This document shows, in pieces, positions 26,201 through 36,731 of a stretch of 64,000 nucleotides of DNA. The notes under the pieces were generated by a model, which was not told the DNA's origin, ran no database searches, and saw only the letters and a list, made by a program, of their open reading frames with translations. Source of the DNA: Lysobacteraceae bacterium (lineage in GTDB: Bacteria > Pseudomonadota > Gammaproteobacteria > Xanthomonadales > Xanthomonadaceae); the NCBI GenBank assembly GCA_016789405.1, contig JAEUPQ010000026.1, forward strand, positions 434,001-498,000. The letters run 5' to 3'. The position numbers and the translations under genes are program-made. How positions within the stretch are numbered: position 1 is the first letter of the stretch; each line of letters starts with the position of its first letter.

Positions 26201-29200
26201 ATCGAGCGCTGGCTGGAGCGTGCCCGCAGCATGCCGACGCCGGCCGACGAGCCGCTGGTGCGTGCGATCCACACCATGAACGGCGCTTTCGCGATGACCG
26301 AAGTGCCGGCGATCACCGATGCGCTGACACCGGCCGAAGGTTACGTTCGCCGCCTGCTCGCGTCCGGCGACCTGGCCGAATCCGAGGCAGTGGATGCCAT
26401 CGGCGAACTCGCCGCACGCGTGCGCTCGACGATCGCCGCGCTCTCGCAGGCGGGTGGGCGCGTGCCGCGTTGCGACCAGCTGGCCGAGCGCTTCGTCGCA
26501 TTGCGCGATGCCCTGCCGGAATCGCGTCCGATCGCCACGGTCGACGAACCGATGCCGATCGAAGCCGAAGGCCTGTCGACGGGGGCCGGTATCGAGCTGA
26601 CCGAGCTGGATCTCAGTGCCTACGGACAATTCGATACGCAGCCGGTCGTCCCGGACACCCGGGTGGACGAGCCCGTCGTGCAGACGCCGTCCGTATCGTT
26701 CCCGGATCTTGCGCTGGATGCGTCTGCGGAAGCCGAACTCACTCGCCTGCTGGGCGAGATCAGCAATCCATCGCCGGCAGCGCCAGTCGCTCCGCCGGTC
26801 GCCGAACCGTCCACGACGAGCGATGTCGACGACACCGCGCGCCTGCTTGCGATGATGGAATCCTTCGAGGCAGAGCGCGCCGAGGCCGAGCGTGCGGAAG
26901 GCGCCGGCAACGAAAACGCGGGCCTCGAAGCCGAGCGTCTCGAAGCCGAACGTCTCGAAGCCGAGCGCCTCGAAGCCGAACGCCTCGAAGCCGAACGCCT
27001 CGAAGCCGAACGCCTCGAAGCCGAACGCCTCGAAGCCGAACGTCTCGAAGCCGAGCGCCTCGAAGCCGAGCGCCTCGAAGCCGAGCGCCTCGAAGCCGAG
27101 CGTCTCGAAGCCGAGCGTCTCGAAGCCGAACGTCTCGAAGCCGAACGTCTCGAAGCCGAACGCCTCGAAGCCGAACGCCTCGAAGCCGAACGTCTCGAAG
27201 CCGAACTGCTCGAAGCCGAACGTCAGCTCGCGGAGGGCCTCGACACCGAGGCCGTCGCCGAAGTGCCTGAAGCGACGATCGACGACATGGCGGCGGAGGT
27301 TGCCGAAGTCGCGGCTGCGCCGGGCATCGAAGTGCCCGCGATCGCGATCGGCGGCACGGCTGCGACTGCGGCCGTCGCGGCCATGCTCGGCAAGCCCGCG
27401 TCCGTCGATCCGGACGAAGCGCTCGACATGGACGATCTCGACGAGGACCTCGTCGACATCTTCGTGGAGGAAGGTCGCGACCTGCTGGATCACTCCGACC
27501 AGTTGCTGGTTCGCCTGCGCGAAAGCCCGGACGAGCGCGAAGTCATCGGTGGCCTGCAGCGCGACCTGCATACCTTGAAGGGTGGCGCGCGCATGGCCGG
27601 CATCATGCCGGTCGGCGAGCTTGGCCACGCCATGGAATCGCTGCTCGAGGCTGCCGCCGAACATCGCACGCAGCTTGTCCGCCAGGACATCCCGCTCCTG
27701 GAGCGCGGCTTCGATCGTCTGCACACGATGATCACCCGCGTGGGCGATCGCCGTGCGATCTCGATGCCGGACGCATTGATCGAGGCGTTCGATGCGCGTG
27801 CCAAGGGCCGCGAATACACGCTCCCGGTCGACGCACCCGTTTCCGTGCCGGTGGTCGAAGAGGTCGTGTCGACGCCGGTCCACGAGACGACGCAGGCACC
27901 GGTCGACATCGTCGCCGAAGTGCCGGCCGAAGACGCACCTGCTTTCGAAGGTGGCAAGGTCGACGAGCCCGAGGCATTCCAGCCCGTCGCCGATGTGGTC
28001 GCTGACGAGCCGGCGTCGCTGCCCACCGCTGCGCCACGTGCGCCATCGGGCCTGCGCCCGCTGTCCACGCCGCTCGAAGCCTCGACGAACGTCGAAGACG
28101 ATGCGGCACTTCGCGGCACGCAGGAACAGGTCCGCGTCCGCGCCGAACTGCTCGACCGCCTGGTGAACTACGCGGGCGAAGTCGCGATCTATCGTTCGCG
28201 CCTGGAACAGCAGCTTGGCGCGTTCCGTGGTGCCACGGCTGAAATGGAGCAGACCAACACGCGTCTGCGCGACCAGCTGCGCCGCCTCGAAATCGAAACC
28301 GAAGCGCAGATCATCGCGCGCTACCAGCGTGCCGGCGAAGAAGTCGAGAGCAACTTCGATCCGCTCGAACTCGATCGCTTCTCGAACCTGCAGCAGCTGT
28401 CGCGCGCACTGGTCGAAACCTCGGCCGACTTGGGCAGCCTGCACACGACGCTCGACGACCTGACGCAGCAGTACGAAACCCTGCTGCTGCAGCAGTCGCG
28501 CGTGAGCTCGGAACTGCAGGAAGGTCTGATGCGCACCCGCATGGTGCCGTTCGACACCGTGGTGCCGCGCCTGCGTCGCGTGCTGCGCCAGGCCGCGAGC
28601 GATACCGGCAAGCAGGTCCAGCTGCGACTGGACGGCGCGCAGGGCGAACTCGACCGCAACGTGCTGGAGCGCATGACCGCGCCCCTGGAACACATGCTGC
28701 GCAACTCGGTCGCGCACGGTCTCGAAATGCCCGACGTGCGTACCGCGAACGGCAAGGCCAGCGAAGGCATCGTCCAGATTGCGGTGCGCAAGGAAGGTTC
28801 GGAAGTCGTGCTGCAGGTCAGCGACGACGGCCGTGGCCTCGATCGTGCCGCGATCCGTGCCCGCGGCGAAGCGCGCGGCCTCGTCCGCAAGGACGTGCCG
28901 CTGTCGAACGCACAGCTCGATGCGCTGATCTTCGAACCGGGCTTCTCCACCGCCGAAGAAGTCACGCGCCTCGCCGGCCGCGGCGTCGGCATGGACGTGG
29001 TCGCCAGCGAAGTCCGCCAGCTCGGCGGCACGATCGACATCCACTCGGAGCCGGGCAAGGGCACGGTCTTCACCCTGCGCCTGCCGCAGACCCTCGCGGT
29101 CACGCAGGCGGCGTTCGTGCTCATCGGCGAGACCACCTTCGCGGTGCCGATCGCGTCGGTGCGCGGCGTCGGCCGCATCCCGCGCGAAGAACTGGCCAAG

Positions 29201-29929
29201 GGCGTCACGAACTACCGCTACGGCAACGAAGAATACGTCCTGCACGATCTCGGCAAGCTGCTCGGCCACGCGCCTGCGAAGGCGGAAGGCCAGCTGCAGA
29301 TGCCGCTGCTGCTGACGCGTTCGGGCGACCTGCATGTCGCGGTGACCGTCGACCAGATCATCGGCAACCGCGAAATCGTGGTGAAGCCGATCGGTCCGCA
29401 GGTCGCATCGATCCCCGGCATCTTCGGCGCCACCATCATGGGTGACGGCTCGGTCGTGGTGATCCTCGACGTCGCACCGCTGGTGCGTCGCCAGGCAGCG
29501 CTCGCGGCCGAGGAAGTCATCGAGGTCGCGCCGGTCGAAGAGCGTCCGGTCCCGCTGGTCATGGTGGTCGACGACTCGATCACCATGCGCAAGGTCACCG
29601 GCCGCGTGCTGGAGCGCAACAACTTCGAGGTCATCACCGCGAAGGACGGTCTCGACGCACTGGAGCGCATGGTCGAGCGCGTGCCGGACCTGATGCTGCT
29701 CGACATCGAAATGCCTCGCATGGACGGTTACGAACTCGCGACCGCGATGAAGGCCGAAGCCCGACTGGCGAAGGTGCCGATCATCATGATCACCTCGCGT
29801 ACCGGCGACAAGCATCGCCAGCGCGCGATGGACATCGGCGTCGATCGCTACCTCGGCAAGCCGTACCAGGAGAACGAGCTGATGCGCAACGTGTTCTCGT
29901 TGCTCGAAACGGTGAGGCCGAATGGCTGA
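23300..29929 (+). CDS. chpA: Hybrid chemosensory histidine kinase ChpA (PilL)
   Basis: ChpA is the CheA-type kinase of the Pil-Chp system. It has 2209 residues from ATG 23300 (GGAGG 7 nt upstream). Hpt-like modules: Hpt1 with His52 (LLHQVQG), a second module without His near '[12 protein letters not shown]', then His814 (FHTLKGSG), His991 (IHTMNGAF) and His1424 (LHTLKGGA). A run of twenty LEAER-type units fills residues 1209-1308. After that come the dimerisation helix ('[20 protein letters not shown]'), HATPase ('[11 protein letters not shown]', 'GRGVGMDVV'), a CheW domain, and a C-terminal receiver with Asp2135 ([14 protein letters not shown]). Ala/Pro-rich linkers join the parts. It overlaps chpB by 8 bases. 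Confidence 0.94.
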   Translation: MSALHQAIEHSVLGWVKPELDETLRQVGVEIEGFAEDPADTGRMRVCADLLHQVQGTLRMVELYAPAMVAEEMEHLSNALREGGVSDRDAACSALMRGAVLLPDYLERLQSGHKEISIVLLPMLNELRAARGESGLSESVLFNPDLDRALPESLPRATVAPPASRGQDASPYLLRLRDAMQGWPEQGNPADAQGLQYAADALLARTADEPLRRMFWVAAMVAEALRDNAIAATPGLRQAFASVEREARSVFAPSGYDAPRADAALEPTRQMLFHVANSDSAHASLSKLRDVFDLEALKPTESELDHARGSVAGRNRSLLDTVAGAVKEDLLRVKDELDLYLRTGQRDPLALQPQAEALQRVSDTLGMLGLGLARSLVQQQRDAVQEIVDGKRNADETVLLEVAGALLYVDASLDDQVARLASGDGADTEEDLANAEARKVLDVLVREAITNFAAARQAFVAFVETSWSHAELEQVPKLLSDVSGALNILELPVPAQYLDGVRLYTEIELLDRHRIPNSRQLDTFADALASVEYYLEALREQRSNRDDILDITRNSLETLGYWPLPAAPVRGEAAPVAVAPAAVAPIPAPAAAPVAPSVPEPQVAAPAPAAPEIATEVSTETPSTLVSPPPAAPPARPLLWASQFTSPPAAQAAEPAVEAPAAESPELLPVTESISLEALEIESAAAEQAVSEPVATESTPVDLSEFEGIDLEAMTLESVSLEAVSLKSQPLEAAPAEVVAPVAAVPVLDAAPVAMAAPIAAGFDTTSDDIDDEIREIFLEEFEEEIANLGQLLPAWKADPNNIERLQPVRRVFHTLKGSGRLVGAKTLGEFSWKIENMLNKVRDGLRPATPPVIAMVDHACSALPQLHAALAGDGLVNVNLGAMEALADRIASGEEVMPSAAAFALAAAPAAVVVEAVEAAPTTDSAADVVALQEVAGAPVEDGIPVSVDTVLFEILQAEVGGHLGTIERWLERARSMPTPADEPLVRAIHTMNGAFAMTEVPAITDALTPAEGYVRRLLASGDLAESEAVDAIGELAARVRSTIAALSQAGGRVPRCDQLAERFVALRDALPESRPIATVDEPMPIEAEGLSTGAGIELTELDLSAYGQFDTQPVVPDTRVDEPVVQTPSVSFPDLALDASAEAELTRLLGEISNPSPAAPVAPPVAEPSTTSDVDDTARLLAMMESFEAERAEAERAEGAGNENAGLEAERLEAERLEAERLEAERLEAERLEAERLEAERLEAERLEAERLEAERLEAERLEAERLEAERLEAERLEAERLEAERLEAERLEAERLEAELLEAERQLAEGLDTEAVAEVPEATIDDMAAEVAEVAAAPGIEVPAIAIGGTAATAAVAAMLGKPASVDPDEALDMDDLDEDLVDIFVEEGRDLLDHSDQLLVRLRESPDEREVIGGLQRDLHTLKGGARMAGIMPVGELGHAMESLLEAAAEHRTQLVRQDIPLLERGFDRLHTMITRVGDRRAISMPDALIEAFDARAKGREYTLPVDAPVSVPVVEEVVSTPVHETTQAPVDIVAEVPAEDAPAFEGGKVDEPEAFQPVADVVADEPASLPTAAPRAPSGLRPLSTPLEASTNVEDDAALRGTQEQVRVRAELLDRLVNYAGEVAIYRSRLEQQLGAFRGATAEMEQTNTRLRDQLRRLEIETEAQIIARYQRAGEEVESNFDPLELDRFSNLQQLSRALVETSADLGSLHTTLDDLTQQYETLLLQQSRVSSELQEGLMRTRMVPFDTVVPRLRRVLRQAASDTGKQVQLRLDGAQGELDRNVLERMTAPLEHMLRNSVAHGLEMPDVRTANGKASEGIVQIAVRKEGSEVVLQVSDDGRGLDRAAIRARGEARGLVRKDVPLSNAQLDALIFEPGFSTAEEVTRLAGRGVGMDVVASEVRQLGGTIDIHSEPGKGTVFTLRLPQTLAVTQAAFVLIGETTFAVPIASVRGVGRIPREELAKGVTNYRYGNEEYVLHDLGKLLGHAPAKAEGQLQMPLLLTRSGDLHVAVTVDQIIGNREIVVKPIGPQVASIPGIFGATIMGDGSVVVILDVAPLVRRQAALAAEEVIEVAPVEERPVPLVMVVDDSITMRKVTGRVLERNNFEVITAKDGLDALERMVERVPDLMLLDIEMPRMDGYELATAMKAEARLAKVPIIMITSRTGDKHRQRAMDIGVDRYLGKPYQENELMRNVFSLLETVRPNG
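26924..27223 (+). repeat. Twenty tandem 15-bp repeats inside chpA
   Basis: Twenty head-to-tail copies of a 15-base unit, CTCGAAGCCGA(A/G)CG(C/T), encode Leu-Glu-Ala-Glu-Arg; the nineteenth reads LEAEL. Variation is almost only at the third bases marked. The unit is a multiple of three, so copy-number change would keep the frame. The encoded stretch of 100 residues, alternating acidic and basic every few positions, should form one long stable alpha helix or coiled coil between the His991 and His1424 phosphotransfer modules. Confidence 0.97.
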
Positions 29930-32030
29930 CGTGTCCAACATCGGTGCAAGGACCCGCGTCGCGCTGCTGGCGCGCGCGGGCAAGGCGGCCGACAACCTTG
30001 CGGATGCAGTGCGCCAGGCAGGCGCGGAACTGCTCGTCACGGTCGACCCTGCTTCGACGAGCGAGGCCGCGCTGCGTGCGCTGGAGCCGCAGGCGCTGCT
30101 CATCGCGCTCGAGCCCAGCATCGAGGCGGCGCTCGACAGCTTCGACGACATCCTGGTCGATCCGTCGATGATCGTGATCTTCGACGAAGCCGATGTCGCG
30201 GCGCATCGCAGTGGTTGGGATGCGCAGCGCTGGGTCCGCCATCTGTCGGCCAAGCTTCGCCGCGATTCCAACGTGTTGCCGCCCGGTGGCGAAAACGACA
30301 CCGACTGGCAGCCTTCTCCCGGCAAGGTGCCTGCGCCATCGGCGGCGTATGCCCATGTCGACATGGCCAGCTTCACCCAGGAAGCGGTCGCGCATGCGGA
30401 CAGCGTGCCCGCGGACGGCATGCCCGCAGAGGTCGCTTCGCCATTCGCCGGCATCGACACCTCTGCGCTCGACGCCGCCTTGCTCGACGCCATTCCCGCG
30501 GCCGCGCCTGCCGACGCCGTGCCGCAGGCGACCTCGCACGCATTCGTCGAACCCGGGTTGCCGCTGGTCGATGAGCCCGTGCCTGCGGTGTCGATGGACG
30601 CGCCGCGCGTGTCGTTCGGCGAGCTGGAGATCGATGCCGTGGACTTCGAGAGCGCATCGTTCGAGTCCGTGTCGCTCGAATCGGCATCGCTCGATTCGAT
30701 GCCGCTCGATTCGATGTCGCTCGATGCCGTGGATTTCGGCAGCTTCGACGACACGCCGGCCGCCGATGCGCCGCTGTCGCTCGATGTCTTCTCCTTCGAA
30801 GAAACGCCCCCCGCCGCTGCCCCGGCCGGTGCCGCTGCGCCGACGGCCAGCGGGCTGCAACTCGACGACGATGCCTTCTTCCTCGAAACCCTCTCGAACG
30901 ATCGCGTCGCGCAGGGCGAGGCCTTGCCGGAGATCCGCTTCGACGATTTCGATCCGGCGGCGATGGACTTCGAATCCGTGCAGGCGCCCGCGCCCAAGCG
31001 CGACCCGGAAACCGTCCTTTCCTTCGAAGAATTGATCGCCAAGAGCATGGCCGCTGCGGGCGAGGTGCCGGCATCGGACCCCGTCGGACCTGCCCCAGTG
31101 GTGCCGGCGATGCCGCCGCTGCCGGCCTTCGACGATGCGCCTGCGCCCGCCGTACCGCCGCCGGTGGCCGCACCGACGTTCTCGCTGGGCGAACTGTCGC
31201 TTGCGCCGGTCGACGACGCGTCCGCGCCCGCGCCGACTCCGGTCGACCGTCCCAAGCCGGCCGCCCATGACCTGAGCGCGCTCGAAGCACGAATCTCCAG
31301 CCTTTCGCTGGTCGATATCGAAGAAAGCGCGCCTCGTGGAAGCGGCGACAACCCCTTCCTCATCGACGAAGAGCCCGTGCCGCCGACCATCGACATGATG
31401 GCCCCGGCCGCACCCGTGGTGCCTTCGATCATGCCGCCGCCCATTCCCTCGGCGATGCCGCCGCCCATCCCGTCGGCGCTCCCGTCGCTGGATGCATCGG
31501 CGTCCGGCGTGGTGCTGGTCGAGGCCGGGCTGGGCGGGCCGGATCCGGCGCGTCAGTTGCTCTCATCGATTCCCGCCGATTTCCCCGCGGCCGTGCTGGT
31601 GCGCCTGCACCTGCAGGGCGGCCGCTACGATCGACTGGTCGCTCAGATGGAGCGTGCAGCCGCCTTGCCGGTGACGCTCGCTGCCAGCGGCGCGAATGCG
31701 AATCCCGGCACGATCTACTTCATGCCCGATGGCGTTGGCCTGGAGCCCGCTGGCCCCGGTCGACTGCGTTTCGTCCAGGAAGAGGGTGGCGCGACGTCGA
31801 TTTTCGCCGCGCTTCCGCCCGGCGACAGCGCGATCGTGTTCCTGAGCGGCAGTGATCCGGCGCTGGTCGATGCGGCGATGGCTGCGACCGCGACTGGAAC
31901 CCTGGTCGCCGCGCAGACGCCGGAAGACTGTTACGACGGCGCGGCCTGTGCCGTGCTGCGCTCGCGCGGCGCAACGTCCGGCCTGCCGGTGGAACTGGCC
32001 GGCCGCCTGGCCGCGCGCTGGCCCAGCTGA
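29922..32030 (+). CDS. chpB: ChpB-like protein with degenerate CheB methylesterase domain
   Basis: The position directly after chpA (8-base overlap) and the C-terminal fold identify this as ChpB, the CheB-type receptor methylesterase of the Pil-Chp system. It has 702 residues. The N-terminal about 110 residues resemble a decayed receiver ([20 protein letters not shown]... LLIALEPS). A 400-residue Ala/Pro/Asp/Ser-rich, low-complexity linker follows. The C-terminal domain (about 525-702) aligns with CheB: '[22 protein letters not shown]' in place of 'IGASTGG', '[18 protein letters not shown]', '[11 protein letters not shown]' and '[18 protein letters not shown]'. The nucleophilic serine position carries Ala/Gly, so esterase activity is doubtful. 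Absence of pilK fits loss of methylation-based adaptation. Confidence 0.78.
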   Translation: MADVSNIGARTRVALLARAGKAADNLADAVRQAGAELLVTVDPASTSEAALRALEPQALLIALEPSIEAALDSFDDILVDPSMIVIFDEADVAAHRSGWDAQRWVRHLSAKLRRDSNVLPPGGENDTDWQPSPGKVPAPSAAYAHVDMASFTQEAVAHADSVPADGMPAEVASPFAGIDTSALDAALLDAIPAAAPADAVPQATSHAFVEPGLPLVDEPVPAVSMDAPRVSFGELEIDAVDFESASFESVSLESASLDSMPLDSMSLDAVDFGSFDDTPAADAPLSLDVFSFEETPPAAAPAGAAAPTASGLQLDDDAFFLETLSNDRVAQGEALPEIRFDDFDPAAMDFESVQAPAPKRDPETVLSFEELIAKSMAAAGEVPASDPVGPAPVVPAMPPLPAFDDAPAPAVPPPVAAPTFSLGELSLAPVDDASAPAPTPVDRPKPAAHDLSALEARISSLSLVDIEESAPRGSGDNPFLIDEEPVPPTIDMMAPAAPVVPSIMPPPIPSAMPPPIPSALPSLDASASGVVLVEAGLGGPDPARQLLSSIPADFPAAVLVRLHLQGGRYDRLVAQMERAAALPVTLAASGANANPGTIYFMPDGVGLEPAGPGRLRFVQEEGGATSIFAALPPGDSAIVFLSGSDPALVDAAMAATATGTLVAAQTPEDCYDGAACAVLRSRGATSGLPVELAGRLAARWPS

Positions 32031-32067
32031 TCGCCGCCCCGCCACGAGTTTCGATGCGAGTATTGCC

Positions 32068-32598
32068 GTGAACACCCAAGCCAACGACATCCGAGGCGTC
32101 CTCATCCAGATCGCGGGTTCGCAGCTGCTGCTGCCGAACGCCGCGACCGTCGAAGTGCTGTCGTACGCCGACCCGGATCCGGTGGACAACGCCCCGGACT
32201 GGCTGCTCGGCCAGATCCGCTGGCGCGGCTGGCGCCTGCCGCTGGTGTCGTACGCGCGCATCGCGGGCACGCACACCGAAGGTGCGGCCATCGGCACCAA
32301 GGTCATCGTGATCAAGGCGCTCGGCGGCGATCCGAAGATGCCGTACTTCGCGCTCGTGGCGCAGGGCTTCCCGCGCCTGGTCACGATCACCCGCGAAAAC
32401 ATGATCTTCGACAGCGAACATCTCGAGAGCCTGCCCGACGGCATCAAGTTGCGCGTGATGTTCAACGATGACACGGCACTGGTGCCGGACCTCGACGCGA
32501 CCGAGCGCCTGTTGATCGACGTGATGCGACCGGCGCCGAAGCCCGAAGCGGTGGATTTCGACGCCACCGAGACCGACGACGTCCACGAAGACGCCTGA
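32068..32598 (+). CDS. chpC: CheW-like coupling protein ChpC
   Basis: ChpC is a second CheW-type adaptor linking additional receptors to ChpA. I chose GTG 32068 (VNTQANDIRGVLIQIAGSQL), 37 bases after the chpB stop, giving 176 residues; the frame extends into chpB, which I reject. The CheW fold shows as 'RGVLIQIAGSQLLLPNAATVEV', 'PDWLLGQIRWRGWRLPLVSYARIAG', and 'MPYFALVAQGFPRLVTITRENM' (each part of the domain). An acidic tail ends the protein. It closes the operon; a GC-rich hairpin follows 6 bases after the stop. Confidence 0.85.
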   Translation: MNTQANDIRGVLIQIAGSQLLLPNAATVEVLSYADPDPVDNAPDWLLGQIRWRGWRLPLVSYARIAGTHTEGAAIGTKVIVIKALGGDPKMPYFALVAQGFPRLVTITRENMIFDSEHLESLPDGIKLRVMFNDDTALVPDLDATERLLIDVMRPAPKPEAVDFDATETDDVHEDA

Positions 32599-32603
32599 TC
32601 GAT

Positions 32604-32629
32604 CCGGATCGGCCCGCAGTCCGATCCGG
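32604..32629 (+). terminator. Hairpin after chpC, possible operon terminator
   Basis: CCGGATCGG (32604-32612) and CCGATCCGG (32621-32629) are perfect inverted repeats with an 8-base loop, 6 bases after the chpC stop. No T-run follows, so intrinsic termination is uncertain; it could equally protect the 3' end of the pil-chp transcript. Confidence 0.4.
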
Positions 32630-32639
32630 TGGCATGCCC

Positions 32640-32755
32640 TCGACTGGCTCGCCGTCGACTGGCTTGCCGGTGTCCCGAGCTGTCCTCGCGATGACCCGCC
32701 CTGGCGGCACTGGATCGATGCGAAGCGGATCGACGTGAAGCGGATCGACGACAAC
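32640..32755 (+). repeat. Short direct repeats between chpC and the sensor kinase
   Basis: Two families of 15-base direct repeats occupy this gap. TCGACTGGCTCGCCG at 32640 repeats at 32655 with one change. GATCGATGCGAAGCG at 32713 repeats at 32728 (GATCGACGTGAAGCG) and again partially at 32743. There is no open frame with a ribosome-binding site. A comparable set of 14-base repeats lies after pssA (43406). Confidence 0.7.
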
Positions 32756-32775
32756 CACCTCCGAAGGCCAAGGCG

Positions 32776-35700
32776 ATGCTGAGCGTCGGCGGCGTGATCG
32801 TCGCCGGGCTGGCATGGCTGGGCCTGATGTTCGCGGTCGCCGTGCTCGGCGAACGCCGGCCGCAGGCCTTCGCGAAGCGTTGGGCCGTGGTCTATGCGCT
32901 GTCGCTGGCGGTGTACTGCACCTCCTGGACGTTCTTCGGCACGGTCACGCAGGCCGCACGTTCGGGCTGGCCGCTGCCGCCGACCTTCATCGGCACGATC
33001 CTCCTCTATGTCTTCGGCATCGGCCTGCTGATGCGGCTGGTGCGACTGGTGCGCGAGAGCAACAGCACCTCGATCGCGGACTTCGTGGCCAGTCGCCTGG
33101 GCCAGGATGGCTGGCTCGCGGCTGGCGTCACCTTCGTCGCCGTGCTCGGCATCGTGCCGTACATCGCGCTGCAGCTGAAAGCGGTGGCGATGAGTTTCGC
33201 GCTGCTGGTCCGCGACGACGCCGCGCAGGTGCCGGCATGGCAGGACAGCGCGCTGTACGTCGCCCTGGCGATGGCCGCGTTCGCGATGCTGTTCGGCACG
33301 CGCAGCGCGAGCGCGGCCGAGCACAATCGCGGACTGATCCTCGCGATGGCCTTCGAGGCGCTGCTGAAGCTCGGTGCGATGCTGGCGATCGGGCTGTTCG
33401 CGTTCTCCCTGCCGACCGATGTCGCGCGCACGCCCGTGCCGCCTTCGGCGCCCGCCGATCTGTCCGGGTTCGGGCCGCTGGTGCTGCTCGGCGTGCTCGC
33501 GATGTTCACGCTGCCGCACCAGTTCCACGTGGGCGCCGTGGAGTGCCGCGACGAGCGCGACGTCCTGCGCGCGCGCTGGCTGTTCCCGCTCTACCTCCTG
33601 CTCATCGCATTGCCGATCCTGCCTCTGGCGCGCGCTGGCGATGCGTTGCTGGGCGGGCAGGGCGTGCCATCGGACCTCTACGTCCTGGCCCTGCCGCTGT
33701 CGCAGGGCAACGAAGGGCTCGCGCTGCTGGGATTCCTCGGTGGCCTGAGTGCAGGAACGGGGATGGTGATCGTCAGCACCGTCACCCTCAGCCTGATGAT
33801 CGGCAACCACTGGCTCACGCCGCTGTGGCTGCGCGGTCCGTGGGCGCCCAAGCGCACCAGTGCGGCGACGAAGGCGTCAGCGGACCTGCGCGGCGCCGTG
33901 CTGGTGCAGCGACGCATCGGCATCCTCGCCATCGTGCTGCTGGCCTGGGGCTACAGCCGCCTGATCGCCGGCAGCGATGCGCTGGCCGATGTCGGCGCGC
34001 TGTCGTTTTCGGCGCTGGCGTCGCTGGCCCCGGCACTGGGCTTCGCGCTGTGGCGGCCACAGACCCCGCCGCGCGCGGTACTCCTCGGCATCGGCGCCGC
34101 GGTCGTGCTCTGGATGTGGCTGCTGCTGGTGCCGGTCCTGGTGGAAGCGCGAGGCGTGCGCGCTGACTGGCTGCGCGCAGGTCCATGGGGCTGGTCGCTG
34201 GTCGCGCCTGATGCCTTCTTCGGCCTGACCGGCTGGAGCCGCCTCGGTCGCGCGGTCGTGGTCAGCCTCTTCGCGGGCGTGGTCGTGACCTGGATCGCGT
34301 CGACGCGCGGCAGTGCGTGGTGGCAGGCCGGCCCGCGCCGCGCGGGCGCCCGCGGGTTGTCGCTCGACCTGCTGCGCGACGTCGGCTGCCGCTTCCTGCC
34401 GCGCGACGTGGTCGAAACGGCGCTGTCCGGCGCGCGTGCCGATGCGGCCGTGCCGGCGCTGCAGGAAGGGCGGCTCGAACGCGAGCTGGCTGCAGTGCTC
34501 GGCGCGGCGTCCGCGCGCCTGCTGCTGGACGCTGCGCGACGCGCGGCCGGTCGCGACCTCGACACCGTCGCTGCGATCGTCGGCGAAGCCTCGCAGGACC
34601 TCCGCTTCAACCAGCGCCTGCTCGAAGCGGCGCTGGAGAACATGAGCCAGGGCATCAGCGTCGTCGATCGCGAGCTGCGGCTCGTGGCGTGGAACCGGCG
34701 CTACGCCGAATTGTTCGGATATCCCGAACCCCTGCTGCGCGTCGGCGTGCCGATCGCGGACCTCGTGCGCCACAACCTGCGCCATGGCTGGAACGTCGAC
34801 GCGATCGAGGACGAAGTCGACAAGCGCCTGCGCCACATGCGTGCCGGCACGCCGTACGTCAGCGAGCGCTCGTTCCCGGACGGGGTGGGCGGCGAGGCCC
34901 TCGTGATCGAAATCCGCGGCAACCCGATGCCCGGCGGCGGTTTCGTCGCGACGTTCACAGACGTCACCGCGTTCCGCCATGCCGAGACCGCGCTCAAGCG
35001 CAGCAACGAAACGCTGGAGCAGCGCGTCGCGGATCGCACCGCGCGACTCGACCAGGCGCGTGCGGACGCGGAACGTGCGAACGATGCGAAGAGCCGCTTC
35101 CTTGCGGCGATCGGCCACGACCTGCTGCAGCCTTTGCACGCCGCGCAGCTTTTCACCGATGCGCTGGCGGAGCAGTTGCCGGACGACACGCGTCGCGGCA
35201 CGGCGAGGCAGATCCGCGGTGCGCTCGATTCGACCGGCGACCTGCTCGCAGGCCTGCTCGACATGTCGCGCCTGGAGGGCGGTGGCCTGGTGCCGCAGCC
35301 GCGCGCGTTTCCGCTCGCCGAAGTACTCGATCCGCTGACCTCCGAGTTCCGCGCGCTCGCCGCCGAACGCGGGCTGGCATTCCGCGTCCGTGGCACGCGG
35401 GCCTGGGTGCGGACCGATCCGCAGCTCCTGCGTCGCGTGCTGCAGAACTTCCTCGCGAACGCGGTGCGCTACACCGCGCAGGGCAGCGTGCTGCTGGGCG
35501 TGCGACGCGTCGGCGGACGCCTGCGGATCGAAGTGCACGACACCGGCCCCGGCATTCCCGAATCAGAGCGATGCGCGATCTTCGAGGAGTTCCGCCGTGG
35601 CGATGGCGCCGCAGGGCAGGGCCTTGGCCTGGGACTCGCGATCGCCGACCGCATCGCGCGCCTGCTCGATGCGCCCCTGGGACTGCGCAGCCGCACCGGG

Positions 35701-36153
35701 CGCGGCACCGTGTTCTCGCTCACGCTGGATGCGGTGGCGTCGGCGCAGACGGAAGCTACGTCGCCTGCGCCCGTCGACGACACCGCGCTGCGCGTCCTCG
35801 TGGTCGACAACGATCCGCAGGCGCTGTCGGCCCTCCGTGCCGTGCTGCTCGGCTGGCATTACCAGGTCGTCGCGGTCGCCGACGGCGCGGCGGCCGAAAC
35901 GGCGCTCGCAGAGCGTCAGGCCGACCTGTGGTTGTTCGATTACCACCTCGACGATGGTGACACGGGTGTTGCGCTGCACGCGCGCCTGGCTGCGCGTTTC
36001 GGCGCGCGTCCGTGCCTGGTCCTGAGCGCCGACGACAGCGGCGAGGTGAGGCGCATCACGCTGGAACACGGGCTGGGGCTGCTGCCGAAGCCGGTGAAGG
36101 CGCTGGCCCTGCGTTCGATGCTGCGGCGGCTGCTGGCGGCGCGGGCCGTGTAG
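32776..36153 (+). CDS. Hybrid sensor histidine kinase with sodium:solute symporter-like sensor (NahK/ErcS'-type)
   Basis: The protein has 1125 residues from ATG 32776. The first about 500 residues are a multi-helix membrane region related to Na+/solute symporters (VGGVIVAGLAWLGLMFAVAV; CTSWTFFGTVTQAA; STSIADFVASRLG). A PAS domain follows (about 610-740, 'ISVVDRELRLVAWNRRYAELF'), then a HisKA helix with His781 (AIGHDLLQPLHAAQLF), a HATPase domain (NAVRYT; DTGPGIP; GLGLGLAIADRIA) and a C-terminal receiver with Asp1055 (WLFDYHLDDGDTG). This layout matches NahK/ErcS'-class kinases, which in pseudomonads control carbon metabolism and biofilm through phosphorelay. A LuxR-type regulator 3 kb downstream may be the partner. 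The ligand is unknown. Confidence 0.88.
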   Translation: MLSVGGVIVAGLAWLGLMFAVAVLGERRPQAFAKRWAVVYALSLAVYCTSWTFFGTVTQAARSGWPLPPTFIGTILLYVFGIGLLMRLVRLVRESNSTSIADFVASRLGQDGWLAAGVTFVAVLGIVPYIALQLKAVAMSFALLVRDDAAQVPAWQDSALYVALAMAAFAMLFGTRSASAAEHNRGLILAMAFEALLKLGAMLAIGLFAFSLPTDVARTPVPPSAPADLSGFGPLVLLGVLAMFTLPHQFHVGAVECRDERDVLRARWLFPLYLLLIALPILPLARAGDALLGGQGVPSDLYVLALPLSQGNEGLALLGFLGGLSAGTGMVIVSTVTLSLMIGNHWLTPLWLRGPWAPKRTSAATKASADLRGAVLVQRRIGILAIVLLAWGYSRLIAGSDALADVGALSFSALASLAPALGFALWRPQTPPRAVLLGIGAAVVLWMWLLLVPVLVEARGVRADWLRAGPWGWSLVAPDAFFGLTGWSRLGRAVVVSLFAGVVVTWIASTRGSAWWQAGPRRAGARGLSLDLLRDVGCRFLPRDVVETALSGARADAAVPALQEGRLERELAAVLGAASARLLLDAARRAAGRDLDTVAAIVGEASQDLRFNQRLLEAALENMSQGISVVDRELRLVAWNRRYAELFGYPEPLLRVGVPIADLVRHNLRHGWNVDAIEDEVDKRLRHMRAGTPYVSERSFPDGVGGEALVIEIRGNPMPGGGFVATFTDVTAFRHAETALKRSNETLEQRVADRTARLDQARADAERANDAKSRFLAAIGHDLLQPLHAAQLFTDALAEQLPDDTRRGTARQIRGALDSTGDLLAGLLDMSRLEGGGLVPQPRAFPLAEVLDPLTSEFRALAAERGLAFRVRGTRAWVRTDPQLLRRVLQNFLANAVRYTAQGSVLLGVRRVGGRLRIEVHDTGPGIPESERCAIFEEFRRGDGAAGQGLGLGLAIADRIARLLDAPLGLRSRTGRGTVFSLTLDAVASAQTEATSPAPVDDTALRVLVVDNDPQALSALRAVLLGWHYQVVAVADGAAAETALAERQADLWLFDYHLDDGDTGVALHARLAARFGARPCLVLSADDSGEVRRITLEHGLGLLPKPVKALALRSMLRRLLAARAV

Positions 36154-36164
36154 CGGCGCGACGC

Positions 36165-36170
36165 TACAAT
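36165..36170 (+). promoter_or_regulatory. Candidate -10 box upstream of the Nudix gene
   Basis: TACAAT at 36165-36170 (context GCTACAATGCC) lies 27 bases before the Nudix start and just after the sensor-kinase stop. No matching -35 is evident in the GC-rich 3' end of the kinase gene. Confidence 0.4.
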
Positions 36171-36197
36171 GCCCGTCCCGTACCGGATGCCGCCCTC

Positions 36198-36686
36198 ATG
36201 CCCTACACGCCGATCGTCGCCACCCTGGGCTACGTGCTGTCTCCCGATCGCTCGAAGGCATTGCTGATCCATCGGAATGCGCGGCCCGGCGACCAGCATC
36301 TCGGCAAGTACAACGGCCTGGGCGGGAAGATCGAACCGGACGAAGACGTGGTCGAAGGCATGCGCCGCGAGATCCGCGAGGAAGCGGGCATCGAATGCGA
36401 CGAACTGGCGCTGCGCGGCACGATCAGCTGGCCGGGTTTCGGCAAGCACGGCGAGGATTGGCTGGGCTTCGTCTTCATCGTCACGCGTTTCAGCGGAACG
36501 CCCTTCACGAGCAACCCCGAGGGCACGCTGGAGTGGGTGCCGGTCGATCGCATTCTCGATCTGCCGCTGTGGGACGGCGACAGGCATTTCCTGCCGCTGG
36601 TCTTCGACGAGGATCCGCGTGCCTTCCACGGCGTGATGCCGTATCGCGACGGGCGCATGGTGTCGTGGCGCTATTCGCGGATCTGA
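36198..36686 (+). CDS. Nudix hydrolase (8-oxo-dGTP diphosphatase-like, MutT family)
   Basis: From ATG 36198 the protein has 162 residues; the frame runs further upstream into the kinase gene, which I reject. The Nudix box is complete: 'GGKIEPDEDVVEGMRREIREEAGIE' matches GX5EX7REUXEEXGU (given here with all key residues: G, E, R-E, E-E, G). 'YVLSPDRSKALLIHRNARP' and 'GKYNGLGGKIE' are typical of MTH1/MutX-type 8-oxo-dGTP diphosphatases, which clean oxidised nucleotides from the pool. The C-terminus 'PLVFDEDPRAFHGVMPYRDG' fits the same group. It is the last plus-strand gene before a four-gene minus-strand set. Confidence 0.85.
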   Translation: MPYTPIVATLGYVLSPDRSKALLIHRNARPGDQHLGKYNGLGGKIEPDEDVVEGMRREIREEAGIECDELALRGTISWPGFGKHGEDWLGFVFIVTRFSGTPFTSNPEGTLEWVPVDRILDLPLWDGDRHFLPLVFDEDPRAFHGVMPYRDGRMVSWRYSRI

Positions 36687-36731
36687 ACCGGGATCTTCAT
36701 CTCGCGTGACGTCGATGTCGTGACGACAGGA

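Noticed and set aside
26924-27223. CRISPR array
   Set aside because: Repeats are contiguous 15-base units without spacers, in frame, inside a gene.
21497-31468. A 3323-residue minus-strand open frame with [12 protein letters not shown]-type repeats
   Set aside because: It lies antisense to pilJ, chpA and chpB; its repeats are the mirror of the LEAER repeats, and it exists because GC-rich codon use leaves the opposite frame without stops. No start signal or recognisable domain.
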